Shown in pieces: positions 18,627 through 26,859 of a stretch of 64,000 nt of DNA. The first letter of the stretch is position 1. The number at the start of each line of letters is the position of its first letter. The notes under the pieces are model-generated. The model worked only from the letters and a program-made list of their open reading frames with translations. It did no database searches and had not been told where the DNA came from. A program made the position numbers and the translations under genes. The DNA is from Clostridia bacterium (GTDB lineage: Bacteria; Bacillota; Clostridia; TANB77; CAG-508): NCBI GenBank assembly GCA_017625465.1, contig JAGAKS010000017.1, positions 220,946 to 284,945 on the forward strand. Reading direction: 5' to 3'.

Positions 18627-19894
18627 TTCTTTCTATCTTTATTTGTTTGACGCTCTCTTGCAATTCCCATTTTTCCTGATTCTACATCATCTGTAATTGT
18701 TGAACCTGCGGCAATTAATACATCATCTCCCAAAGTTACTGGAGCTACTAAATTAACATTTGAACCTATAAAAGCATTATCACCTATTATAGTTTTATGT
18801 TTATTTTTTCCATCATAATTGCAAGTAATTGTACCACAACCAACATTTCCATTTTTACCAATTTCGCAATCTCCCAAATATGAAAGATGTGGTATTTTTG
18901 TACCTTCTCCAACTGTAACTTTTTTAATTTCAACAAAGCTTCCAATTTTTACTTTATCAGCTATGTTGCAATTTTCTCTAATATATGAGTTTGGACCTAT
19001 TTCACAATTTGAACCAATTACAACATTATTTTTTATAATTGTGTTTGGATGAATAACAGTGTCCATTCCAATTTCAACATCATCATAAATATATGTTGAA
19101 TTTGAGTCTTCAATAGTAACGCCATTTTTCATATGCTCTGAATTAATTCTCATTCTTAAAACTCTAGTTAAAAGTTCTAACTGTGAACGGTCATTTACCC
19201 CAAGAATTTCTGTATTGTCTTCTACAATAACAGCACCTGTTTTTAAACCTTCATCATTCATGATTTTTATAACATCTGTAAGATAATATTCACCTTGTGC
19301 ATTATTATTATTTACTTTCTCTAAAGCATTAAGCAATTCTTCTATATCAAAGCAATAAATACCAGAATTGATTTCTTTTATTTTCTTTTGAAGTGGATCT
19401 GCATCTTTTTCTTCAACAATAGCTTTAATATTTCCACCTTCGTCACGAATAATTCTACCATAACCTGTTGGATTTTCGTATTTTGCTGTTAAAAGTGTTG
19501 CATATTCTTTATTTTTTATACTTTTATTTATTAAATTCTTTAAAGTTTCTGGTCTAATAATTGGAACATCTCCATATAGAATTACAACTTTACCTTTTTT
19601 GCCTTGCAAATATTTTTTTGCCTGCATAACTGCATGACCTGTTCCTAGAAGTTCATCTTGGTAAGCATATTTTACAGAATCTCCCAAAACTTCTTGAACT
19701 TGTTCTCTTAAATGTCCTACAACAGCAACTATTTCATCTGAACCTATTTTTTGTGCAAGTTCAACAACTCTTTTTACAAGTTCTTTTCCATATATTTTAT
19801 GAACTAATTTTGATTTGGCAGAGTTCATCCTTGTACCTTTTCCTGCAGCCATAATTACTGTAATAACATATTCTTCATAATCATTAAACTCCAT
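18620..19894 (-). CDS. glmU: Bifunctional UDP-GlcNAc pyrophosphorylase / GlcN-1-P N-acetyltransferase
   Basis: 424 residues from the ATG at 19894 (AAAGGA ahead). Pyrophosphorylase domain: VIMAAGKGTRMNSAKSKLVHKI (Rossmann signature), ILYGDVPI, GTGHAVMQA, EINSGIYCFD. The C-terminal left-handed beta helix carries hexapeptide repeats (NSYIRENCNIADKVKIGSFVEIKK, HLSYLGDCEIGKNGNVGCGTITCNYDG). Makes UDP-N-acetylglucosamine. Slightly shorter at the C-terminus than the typical 450-460 residues but the catalytic repeats are present. Confidence 0.95.
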   Translation of the reverse strand: MEFNDYEEYVITVIMAAGKGTRMNSAKSKLVHKIYGKELVKRVVELAQKIGSDEIVAVVGHLREQVQEVLGDSVKYAYQDELLGTGHAVMQAKKYLQGKKGKVVILYGDVPIIRPETLKNLINKSIKNKEYATLLTAKYENPTGYGRIIRDEGGNIKAIVEEKDADPLQKKIKEINSGIYCFDIEELLNALEKVNNNNAQGEYYLTDVIKIMNDEGLKTGAVIVEDNTEILGVNDRSQLELLTRVLRMRINSEHMKNGVTIEDSNSTYIYDDVEIGMDTVIHPNTIIKNNVVIGSNCEIGPNSYIRENCNIADKVKIGSFVEIKKVTVGEGTKIPHLSYLGDCEIGKNGNVGCGTITCNYDGKNKHKTIIGDNAFIGSNVNLVAPVTLGDDVLIAAGSTITDDVESGKMGIARERQTNKDRKKK

Positions 19895-19978
19895 ATTGTA
19901 GTCCTTTCTATCGATTGTTAATTTATATCTATTCAAACTTTTCTATTTTATGTTTATTATTAACCTTTATCTTTGGGC

Positions 19979-20007
19979 ATTTTATTACAAATTTTTCATT
20001 TAGTCAA
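19979..20007 (-). promoter_or_regulatory. Sigma-A promoter for glmU
   Basis: Minus strand TTGACT, 17-base spacer, TAAAAT, about 85 bases upstream of the glmU start. Confidence 0.65.
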
Positions 20008-20045
20008 TATATTACAGCAAAATTCCTTTAAGCACGCATAATCAA

Positions 20046-20074
20046 TTGACTTTTAGCGTATTATATGGTATAAT
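20046..20074 (+). promoter_or_regulatory. Sigma-A promoter for the 20111 gene
   Basis: TTGACT, 17-base spacer, TATAAT on the plus strand; about 37 bases before the ATG, with AAAGGGGG in between. Confidence 0.8.
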
Positions 20075-20110
20075 GAAAAGACAACAAAAAACCGAAAGGG
20101 GGATACAACC

Positions 20111-20476
20111 ATGTTAACACTTTATAACAACCAAACCAATCAGGCGCAAGAGCTCATGAAGATGGCTGTAAGAGTTCGGAGTATTAGAGGAAGTTCAATT
20201 CCGCAACCGCTAATTCAAAAATTAGGCGAGTTATGCCACTATCAAGATTTTGACTTTGTCGTAAATAATGGTAGTGAACTGAGTAGAACCAAATCATTCT
20301 TCGAGGAACACCGTGATGATTTTTTCTTTTTAAATCAGTACGGTGAGCCATTCGACTTTGATGACTCTGCAAAAGAAGTTGTAAACAATGAGTTATTTTT
20401 AGCAATTGATTTCAATTGCGAGGATCGTAAGGCAACATTCTATGTTTATTTCCCCTACGACGGAGCATACATATGA
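20111..20476 (+). CDS. Small protein of unknown family, paralogue of the 18184 gene
   Basis: 121 residues, unrecognised. It shares the pattern described for the 18184 product (MAVRVRSIRGSSIPQPLIQKL against TRARSVLGTPIPEALITKL; NELFLAIDF; VYFPYDG). Strong promoter, AAAGGGGG ribosome site and its own terminator. GC-richer than neighbours. The codon at 20177 is CGG followed by A, as at the six recoding sites, yet a shift here would end the protein 12 codons later. The downstream 80 bases (GAGGCCGACGATG...) are also GC-rich and non-coding. Confidence 0.75.
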   Translation: MLTLYNNQTNQAQELMKMAVRVRSIRGSSIPQPLIQKLGELCHYQDFDFVVNNGSELSRTKSFFEEHRDDFFFLNQYGEPFDFDDSAKEVVNNELFLAIDFNCEDRKATFYVYFPYDGAYI

Positions 20477-20554
20477 TGAGGCCGACGATGAAACTATCAA
20501 TCCCCACCTATGCCATACATATACTTGACCGGGCACAGGTACGTAAAAGAGAAT

Positions 20555-20598
20555 GACCAGCACAGATTTCACATTGTGCTGGTCGTTTCATTTTTATT
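20555..20598. terminator. Terminator after the 20111 gene
   Basis: A 10-bp stem GACCAGCACA/TGTGCTGGTC (20555-20564 with 20575-20584) followed by GTTTCATTTTTATTT. It also sits at the end of the converging minus-strand O-methyltransferase gene. Confidence 0.9.
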
Positions 20599-21184
20599 TA
20601 TGAACTTTTGTAATTGCAATTCCATCTCCAACTTCTAAAATTTCACTTTCTAAAATTGGATTTTCCATTGCTTCTTTTATATATTCTCTTAAATGTCTTA
20701 CTGCTGTACGTTGTTTGTGTTTGTTATAATCACTCATAACATAACCTTTGTAAAGTACATTATCTGCAATTATAATTCCTTCTGATTTTATAAGTCTAAT
20801 TCCTTCTTGTAAAAATACTGGATATTTGCCTTTGTTAGCATCTATGAAAACTATATCATATTCAAAATTAAGTGTCGGAAGTATTTCTACTGCGTTTCCT
20901 AAATATAGATTTATTCTATCCTCAACACCAATTTTTTGAACATTTATCTTAGCTTCATTATATCTTTCTTCGTTTAACTCAATGGTATCTATTATTGCAT
21001 TTGGAGCATATTTTGCAAACATACTTGCTGAATACCCCACAGCAGTACCTATTTCTAATATTCTTTTTGGATTTTCTTTTTCTAAAATGTTTTTTATTAC
21101 ATCTAAAGTATCATCCATAATAATAGGAATGTGGTCTTCTAAAGCTTTTTCTTTTACAATAGTTAGTGCTTCTTCATTAAACAT
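20594..21184 (-). CDS. O-methyltransferase (class I SAM-dependent, TrmR-like family)
   Basis: 196 residues. SAM-binding signature RILEIGTAVGYSASMFA (about 41-57) and VFIDANKGKYPVFL (about 112-125), with IIADNVLYKGYV. This is the O-methyltransferase family 3 fold (PF01596), which in Bacillus includes TrmR that methylates 5-hydroxyuridine in tRNA wobble position. It lies 9 bases after typA. The substrate is inferred only from family membership. Confidence 0.85.
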   Translation of the reverse strand: MFNEEALTIVKEKALEDHIPIIMDDTLDVIKNILEKENPKRILEIGTAVGYSASMFAKYAPNAIIDTIELNEERYNEAKINVQKIGVEDRINLYLGNAVEILPTLNFEYDIVFIDANKGKYPVFLQEGIRLIKSEGIIIADNVLYKGYVMSDYNKHKQRTAVRHLREYIKEAMENPILESEILEVGDGIAITKVHK

Positions 21185-21193
21185 TTTTATCTC

Positions 21194-23014
21194 CTATTTT
21201 GCTGAATTTCTAGCAGCTCTTTCTCTATCTTTGTTATTTAAGATTTTCTTTCTTAAACGTATATTTTTTGGAGTAATTTCAACAAGTTCATCATCTGCAA
21301 TAAATTCAATCGCTTTTTCTAAGCTCATTTGAAGTGGTGGAACTAATCTTAAAGCATCATCTGATCCAGAAGCTCTTGTATTTGTTAAATGTTTTTCTTT
21401 GCATACGTTAATAGCTAAATCTTCTCCTCTTGAATTCAATCCAACTATCATACCTTCATATACTTCAACACCTGGTCCGATAAATAATTCACCTTTATCT
21501 TGTGCATTATACAAACCATAAGTAATAGATTTTCCAGCTTCGAAAGCAACAATTGTACCTCTAGTTCTTGATTGAATTTCACCTTTAAATGGTTCATAGC
21601 TATCAAAAATATGGTTCATAGTTCCTTCACCTTTTGTATCTGTAAGGAATTCTGTTCTATAACCAATAATTCCTCTTGCTGGAATTCTAAATTCTATTTT
21701 TGTATGTCCTTCTTCGGCTGGCTCCATATTAACCATTTCAGCTTTTCTTCTACCTAATTTTTCTATAACTGTACCTACTGAATCATCTGGAACATTAACA
21801 ACTAATCTTTCGATTGGTTCACATTTAACGCCATCTATTTCTTTGATAATAACTTTAGGTCTTGAAACTAATAATTCAAAGCCTTCTCTTCTCATTGTTT
21901 CAATAAGAACTGATAAGTGTAACTCACCTCTACCAGAAACCTCAAAACTATCTGGTGATTCTGTTTCTTTTACTCTCAAAGATACGTTTCTATCTAACTC
22001 TTTAAATAATCTATCTCTAATATGTCTTGATGTAACAAACTCACCTTCTCTTCCAGCAAAAGGCCCATTATTAACGCTAAAAGTCATTGAAACAGTAGGC
22101 TCATCAATATCAACAAATGGTATTTTTTCAGGATTGTTATAATCACAAATTGTATCTCCAATGTTTATATCTGCTATACCTGCTAATGCAACAATATCAC
22201 CTGCATCTGCTTTTTCAACTTCAACTCTTTTTAAACCATCATAAGTATATAGTTTTGTTACTCTAGCATTTTCAATTCTATCTCCGCTCTTGCATATAGC
22301 AACAGGCATTCCAAGTTCTATATGACCTCTTTCAATTCTTCCTATTGAAATTCTACCAATGTAATCATCATAATCAATATTTGAAACTAACATTTGAGCT
22401 GTTCCATCTAAATCACATTTTGGAGCTTCAATTGTATTAATAATTGTATCAAATAATGGTTTTAAATTTTCACCTGGTGTATTTAAATCTAATGATGCAA
22501 TACCTTGTTTTCCAGAAGCATATACAACTGGGAAATCTAATTGTTCATCTGTTGCATCAAGCTCAATGAATAATCCAATAACATCATCAACAACTTGAGT
22601 TGGTCTAGCACCTGGTCTATCAATTTTATTGATAACAACAATTGGTTTTAAGTTAAGTGCTAAAGATTTTTTAAGAACTTCTCTTGTTTGTGGCATTGCT
22701 CCTTCAAAAGAATCTACTAATAATACAACACCATCTACCATTTTAAGTACACGCTCAACTTCTCCACCAAAATCAGCGTGTCCTGGAGTATCTACTATAT
22801 TTATTTTGATATCTCCATATTGTACAGATGTATTTTTAGAAAGAATTGTTATTCCTCTTTCTTTTTCTAGATCATTTGAATCCATAACTCTTTCTTCTAC
22901 TTGTTCATTTGATCTGAAAATACCACTTTGTCTAAGCATTGCGTCTACTAATGTCGTTTTTCCGTGGTCAACGTGTGCTATAATTGCTACGTTTCTTATT
23001 TTTTCGTTTCTCAT
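21194..23014 (-). CDS. typA: Translational GTPase TypA/BipA
   Basis: 606 residues, full length. GTPase motifs: G1 AHVDHGKTTLVD, G2 ERGITI, G3 VDTPGHADFGGEVER, G4 INKIDRPGARP. Then EF-G-like domains and the unique C-terminal domain (GKSITYGLYNAQDKGELFIGPG). Ribosome-binding GTPase needed for assembly or stress adaptation. Own promoter upstream. Confidence 0.97.
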   Translation of the reverse strand: MRNEKIRNVAIIAHVDHGKTTLVDAMLRQSGIFRSNEQVEERVMDSNDLEKERGITILSKNTSVQYGDIKINIVDTPGHADFGGEVERVLKMVDGVVLLVDSFEGAMPQTREVLKKSLALNLKPIVVINKIDRPGARPTQVVDDVIGLFIELDATDEQLDFPVVYASGKQGIASLDLNTPGENLKPLFDTIINTIEAPKCDLDGTAQMLVSNIDYDDYIGRISIGRIERGHIELGMPVAICKSGDRIENARVTKLYTYDGLKRVEVEKADAGDIVALAGIADINIGDTICDYNNPEKIPFVDIDEPTVSMTFSVNNGPFAGREGEFVTSRHIRDRLFKELDRNVSLRVKETESPDSFEVSGRGELHLSVLIETMRREGFELLVSRPKVIIKEIDGVKCEPIERLVVNVPDDSVGTVIEKLGRRKAEMVNMEPAEEGHTKIEFRIPARGIIGYRTEFLTDTKGEGTMNHIFDSYEPFKGEIQSRTRGTIVAFEAGKSITYGLYNAQDKGELFIGPGVEVYEGMIVGLNSRGEDLAINVCKEKHLTNTRASGSDDALRLVPPLQMSLEKAIEFIADDELVEITPKNIRLRKKILNNKDRERAARNSAK

Positions 23015-23098
23015 TTTATTACCCCTTTTATATATAAATATTTAATAAACGAATTTAAATATAAATCGATATTATGTAAATATAGATTTAACCTAAAT

Positions 23099-23127
23099 AT
23101 TATATACTAATTACACTATTTTGTCAA
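23099..23127 (-). promoter_or_regulatory. Consensus sigma-A promoter for typA
   Basis: Minus strand TTGACA, 17-base spacer, TATAAT: a full consensus match, about 80 bases upstream of the typA start. Confidence 0.85.
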
Positions 23128-23178
23128 TTATTTATAGAGGTTCATTTTCGTAATTCTAAAAAATTATTAAATACTCAA

Positions 23179-23208
23179 AAAGCTACTGATATCAAAATCA
23201 GTAGCTTT
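23179..23208 (-). terminator. Terminator after plsC
   Basis: A 12-bp perfect stem (23179-23190 with 23197-23208), 6-base loop, four Us following on the minus strand; directly after the plsC stop at 23212. Confidence 0.88.
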
Positions 23209-23211
23209 ATT

Positions 23212-23832
23212 TTATATATTAGTTTGAGAAAGTTTTACAATTTCTGTTTTTAAAAGTTCACTCGCTTTTTCTTCTGAACCTTTTTCTAATAAATTATGCT
23301 CTGCCAAATCTATTGGTTTTCCATAAATAATTGCATTTTTTGTAAATAGTTTAGCTGGTCCAACTATTCCTATTGGTACAATTTTAGCTCCAGTTTTCAT
23401 TGCCATATATGCTGCACCATTTTTTAGTTTTCCACCTTCATTTTTTTCCATTCCATTTCGTGTTCCTTCTGGAAATAATCCAACACAACCCCCATCTTTT
23501 AGCTCTCTTAATCCATCTTTTAAAGGTCCTATATCTTTACTATCTCTTTTTACATAAATTCCTCTATATAAAAAACCTAGAAAAGCAAATAAAGGATTTT
23601 TTCTAAGTTCTTCTTTAGCAAAAAATCTCATATCTCTACCTGCTGTAACTACTATTAGTGGTGGATCTAGATAAGTTCTATGATTTCCACAAAAAATAAG
23701 TGGACCGTCCTTTGGAATATTTTCTTTTCCAATAATTTTTACTCTATATACAACTTTACAATAAGCATATATAACACTACTTATCATACATTTTCCTATT
23801 TTTCTAAAAATATTATCTTTCATAACTATCAC
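23212..23832 (-). CDS. plsC: 1-acyl-sn-glycerol-3-phosphate acyltransferase
   Basis: 206 residues. Acyltransferase motifs: the catalytic NHRTYLDPP (HX4D), FAKEELRKNPLFAF, the glycerophosphate site FPEGTRNG, and IVPIGIVGPAK. Makes phosphatidic acid. Start is ambiguous: GTG at 23832 overlaps the cmk stop (GTGA), and an ATG lies 9 bases further in. Order cmk-plsC is standard in Clostridia. Confidence 0.92.
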   Translation of the reverse strand: MIVMKDNIFRKIGKCMISSVIYAYCKVVYRVKIIGKENIPKDGPLIFCGNHRTYLDPPLIVVTAGRDMRFFAKEELRKNPLFAFLGFLYRGIYVKRDSKDIGPLKDGLRELKDGGCVGLFPEGTRNGMEKNEGGKLKNGAAYMAMKTGAKIVPIGIVGPAKLFTKNAIIYGKPIDLAEHNLLEKGSEEKASELLKTEIVKLSQTNI

Positions 23833-24488
23833 TCTTTCATTTTATTTTCTATGATATTTATTATTTTATCAATAACTTCATCTATTGTTAAACTAGTTGT
23901 ATCTACTAATATTGCATCATCAGCTTTTTTCAAAGGTGAATTTTCTCTAGTCATATCTCTAGTATCTCTCTCAATAATGTCTTTTAAAATTTGTTCATAA
24001 TTTGAAGCTATTCCATTCTTTTCATTTTGTTCAACTCTACGTCTAGCTCTTTCTTCTGGCTTAGCATCTAAATATATTTTAACATCAGCATTTGGAAATA
24101 CTATTGTACCTATATCTCTACCTTCCATGATAACATCTTTCCCTTTTGCTAATGCTCTTTGTAATTCTACCATTTTTTCTCTTACAAAACCAATTGCAGA
24201 CACTGGCGAAGTAAAATTAGAAACCTCTACAGTCCTTATTTGTTTAGTAACATCTCTATTATTTAAAAATACATTGGAGCCTTCTAAATCTATTTCAATA
24301 TCATTTAAAATATTTCTTATTTTTTCTGTATCTTCTAAGCCAACATTTTCTTCTAGCATTTTTAAAGCAATACATCTATACATTGCACCAGTATCTATAT
24401 ATTGCAAATTTTTCTTATTAGCAATAATTTTAGTAACTGTACCTTTTCCAGAACCAGCTGGTCCATCAATAGCTACCACTAAAGACAT
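23829..24488 (-). CDS. cmk: Cytidylate kinase
   Basis: 219 residues. P-loop AIDGPAGSGKGTVTK, then YIDTGAMYRCIAL, VIMEGRDIGTIVFPNADVKIYLDA, and the arginine-rich lid ERARRRVEQN. Phosphorylates CMP/dCMP. Overlaps plsC and follows the P-loop ATPase gene by 10 bases. Confidence 0.95.
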   Translation of the reverse strand: MSLVVAIDGPAGSGKGTVTKIIANKKNLQYIDTGAMYRCIALKMLEENVGLEDTEKIRNILNDIEIDLEGSNVFLNNRDVTKQIRTVEVSNFTSPVSAIGFVREKMVELQRALAKGKDVIMEGRDIGTIVFPNADVKIYLDAKPEERARRRVEQNEKNGIASNYEQILKDIIERDTRDMTRENSPLKKADDAILVDTTSLTIDEVIDKIINIIENKMKE

Positions 24489-24498
24489 AAGCTACCTC

Positions 24499-25344
24499 CT
24501 ATTTCTTTTCATAATGAACACCTTTTACTGTTATTTCCATATTTAAAACATTCATAGCAGTTAAATTTTCTATTTCTTTTATTATTAAACTTTTTAATCT
24601 TGACATTGTTTCATTGATATTAAAACCGAATTCAATAATTGCTTCTATATAAATATACATTCCATCATTATATCCTTCGTGTTTCTTTACGATAATTCTT
24701 GGTATTTTGTATATTCCTTCAACTTTTGTAGCAACACATTCAATAATTTGTTTAAATACTATATCTGAAATTTCAAAATTACCTAAATAGCTAAAGGTTG
24801 GTCTTATAATAGACTTTTCTGAAATATATGGTGCTTTACCTTTTCCTGTTGATTTAAAAATTTGAAGTGGGTCCAATAAATAGCCAGAAAAATCTTTTTT
24901 TATTGCAAAAGTAGGAACTGGGATAACATGTTTTCCTTGAGTTACTCTAATTTTTCTTGCCATTTCCATTTCTTCTTCTGTTGCAACATCTGTAATATAA
25001 ATTGTTTTTGAAATTTCTGGAAAATCTAAATTTGCTGCTATTCTTTTAACCATTTCATCAGAAGTTCCTAAAATTAAAATGCTTTCAGGTTTAAGTTTTT
25101 TTATAACTTTTTTTATTTCTTTTTTTTGTTCTTCTGTTGAAAATAAAGCATTTCTAACTGTTTCAATTTTAGTAGGAGCCTTTTTGGCTGAAATACCAGC
25201 TAAAACTTCATTTTCACTAATAAGAAGTCCATCATCAATTATATACTTAATTCCGTTTTCGTTTGCTACCATTTGAGCTCTGTAACTTTTTCCAGTGCCA
25301 GATGGTCCAACAAACGCATAAGTTTTCATTTTATGTTCAAACAT
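24499..25344 (-). CDS. P-loop ATPase with a C-terminal Asp23-like domain
   Basis: 281 residues from the ATG at 25344 (GTGAGG ahead). Walker A FVGPSGTGKSYRA (about 11-23) and a hydrophobic ILILGTSDEM strand. Residues from about 175 onward (YLGNFEISDIVFKQIIECVATKVEGIYKI... IEAIIEFGFNINETMSRLKSLIIKEIENLT...MEITVKGVHY) have the strand-helix pattern and ISD..I..I...V..V.GI motif of Asp23/Gls24 proteins. The ATPase is conserved near cmk in Clostridia in my recollection; its function is not known to me. The combination links nucleotide binding to the envelope-stress fold. Confidence 0.75.
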   Translation of the reverse strand: MFEHKMKTYAFVGPSGTGKSYRAQMVANENGIKYIIDDGLLISENEVLAGISAKKAPTKIETVRNALFSTEEQKKEIKKVIKKLKPESILILGTSDEMVKRIAANLDFPEISKTIYITDVATEEEMEMARKIRVTQGKHVIPVPTFAIKKDFSGYLLDPLQIFKSTGKGKAPYISEKSIIRPTFSYLGNFEISDIVFKQIIECVATKVEGIYKIPRIIVKKHEGYNDGMYIYIEAIIEFGFNINETMSRLKSLIIKEIENLTAMNVLNMEITVKGVHYEKK

Positions 25345-25392
25345 AATATACCTCACTTTTATATTTGTATATTATATCACTTAAAGTTATTT

Positions 25393-25899
25393 TTAACAAT
25401 ACCTACTAATTTTTAATAATATTTTTACAATAACAATATATTTTAAAAAGCTCAATACATATCCTAATAAAATCAAAATTATTAGTGGCTTTAGTAGTTT
25501 TAGATATACAAATCCTAAAATTGAAGAATGAAATATAACTTTACCTTGAACATTCGATTTTTTTATGGAGCTATCAACATTAGTATTATTGTCACCTCGA
25601 GTTATAATTCTCTCTCCATCTACTTCTAAAATTCTGTGAGTTATTAAATTATTACATGAATCTTTATAAGTAACAATATCACCTTTTTTATATTCACTTT
25701 GTTCTTTTATTATAATCATTTCATTTAATTTTATTGTAGGTTCCATACTACCAGAAAGGACTATCATAGCACCTATTCCACCTAATTTAACTACAGTTCT
25801 TTGATAATAAAATTTAGAAAAAATAACAAAGCAAAGAATAATAATTAAAATAACAATTATTAAATTTTTTAAAAATTTTATTTTATCCTCCTTTTTCAT
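25393..25899 (-). CDS. sipW: Signal peptidase I, SipW type
   Basis: 168 residues from the ATG at 25899; a Met at 25920 would add seven residues but lies inside a hairpin. N-terminal helix, then catalytic VLSGSMEPTIKLNEM with Ser followed by YKKGDIVTYKD and THRILEVDGERIITRGDNN (the His replaces the usual Lys, the mark of SipW/archaeal-type enzymes). C-terminal membrane helices. It follows the TasA-like gene, the substrate expected for SipW. AAGGAGG lies oddly inside codons 3-5, so the start remains uncertain. Confidence 0.9.
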   Translation of the reverse strand: MKKEDKIKFLKNLIIVILIIILCFVIFSKFYYQRTVVKLGGIGAMIVLSGSMEPTIKLNEMIIIKEQSEYKKGDIVTYKDSCNNLITHRILEVDGERIITRGDNNTNVDSSIKKSNVQGKVIFHSSILGFVYLKLLKPLIILILLGYVLSFLKYIVIVKILLKISRYC

Positions 25900-25910
25900 A
25901 TAGCTTTCTA

Positions 25911-25958
25911 CTAAGTACATAGATATTTATGTGCTTAGCAGAGAGCTATATGCTCTCT
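25911..25958 (-). other. Tandem hairpins between the TasA-like gene and sipW
   Basis: Two adjacent stems: 11 bp (25911-25921 with 25928-25938, one G-U) and 7 bp AGAGAGC/GCTCTCT (25940-25946 with 25952-25958). No T-run. Likely stabilises the upstream mRNA or reduces sipW translation compared with its abundant substrate. Confidence 0.5.
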
Positions 25959-25997
25959 TAGATTGGTTGGTTTTTACTTTTTTACTTTTTACGATTT

Positions 25998-26522
25998 TTA
26001 TTGTTGTTCACCTATAACTTCGATATCAAAGCCATAGCTATTACTAGAAGAATTATCAATTACATCTTGACCATTAATAGGCCATTCCCAGCAAATAGTA
26101 TATGTTGCAGTTGGGGCATCTGCTGTTAAAGTACCATTTATTGAGTCTATTACTAAATCTGTTAGATCTTGATATCTAACTTCAGGGACTCCTTGCATAT
26201 AAAAAAACATGCTTTCTGGTAAGTTTTCATTAGTAACTACTCCGTGATATGCAATATTTACTCCAGACCCTGTAGAATCTATTTTTATTTCAAAACTTCC
26301 TGAACTTCCAGGATGTATTGTTTCTCCATTTGCACCTTCTAAAGATATTTGAGAAAGTGGCTTGCCACCATTAGTTGTTGCATTAAAAATCCAAGTAGTA
26401 AGTTTTACACTAGCATTACCTTTTACAGATTGATAAAATCTTGAAAAAGTAACTCCTGTTGCAACTAAAACAATTAAAGCAATTAGAGCAATTATTGCAA
26501 AAATTTTCTTGCTTTTTTTCAA
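25998..26522 (-). CDS. TasA/CalY-like secreted fibre protein with SipW-type signal
   Basis: 174 residues beginning at TTG, 7 bases after GGAGGTG. N-terminal signal KKSKKIFAIIALIALIVLVATGVTFSRFYQS, the long SipW-dependent type, then a beta-rich domain with TTWIFNATTNGG and ICWEWPIN. The class forms amyloid-like or camelysin-type surface fibres in Bacillus. Its genome partner sipW lies directly downstream. Unusually for such families it is a single copy here. Sequence identity to TasA itself is low; the family call rests on the signal and context. Confidence 0.75.
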   Translation of the reverse strand: MKKSKKIFAIIALIALIVLVATGVTFSRFYQSVKGNASVKLTTWIFNATTNGGKPLSQISLEGANGETIHPGSSGSFEIKIDSTGSGVNIAYHGVVTNENLPESMFFYMQGVPEVRYQDLTDLVIDSINGTLTADAPTATYTICWEWPINGQDVIDNSSSNSYGFDIEVIGEQQ

Positions 26523-26756
26523 TGTATCACCTCCTTTTATTTTAAAACAGTTAAATGATTTTTACACAAATCATTTTGAATTCTATAATTATAACTTAGG
26601 GGCATTATAAAAAATAAAATTATAAAAGGGCATACAAAAAATATTCTTTACTTATTTAATTTTTAGTTTTTTGGAAAATTTAATTTTCTTTAAGAACAAA
26701 GAAAACTATTTCGATTAAAAATTTTGAATTAAATTTGTTAAAAATCATTTAACTTG
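26523..26756 (-). ncRNA. Structured 5' leader of the TasA-like gene, closed by a long inverted repeat
   Basis: This 234-base stretch is non-coding. A perfect 15-bp inverted repeat, 26550-26564 with 26739-26753, continues after one bulge with ACAAAT, so about 21 bp close a region of some 175 bases. A consensus promoter lies directly outside it, so nearly the whole leader RNA would be enclosed in the stem, with the ribosome site outside. It could be a regulatory leader or the remains of a small inverted-repeat element. Confidence 0.55.
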
Positions 26757-26762
26757 GTTTGA

Positions 26763-26791
26763 ATTATAGCACGGTATTTTTATTTTGTAAA
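26763..26791 (-). promoter_or_regulatory. Promoter for the TasA-like/sipW operon
   Basis: Minus strand TTTACA, 17-base spacer, TATAAT with TGC before it. About 240 bases ahead of the start codon. Confidence 0.75.
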
Positions 26792-26823
26792 TACTTTTTT
26801 AAAATTTTTTCAAAAAAATTTTA

Positions 26824-26850
26824 AAAACGACTTAGTATTTAAGTCGTTTT
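26824..26850 (-). terminator. Terminator after the hemolysin-family gene
   Basis: An 11-bp perfect stem AAAACGACTTA/TAAGTCGTTTT with a 5-base loop; a U-rich tract follows on the minus strand. The gene stop is at 26860. Confidence 0.85.
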
Positions 26851-26859
26851 TATCATCTT

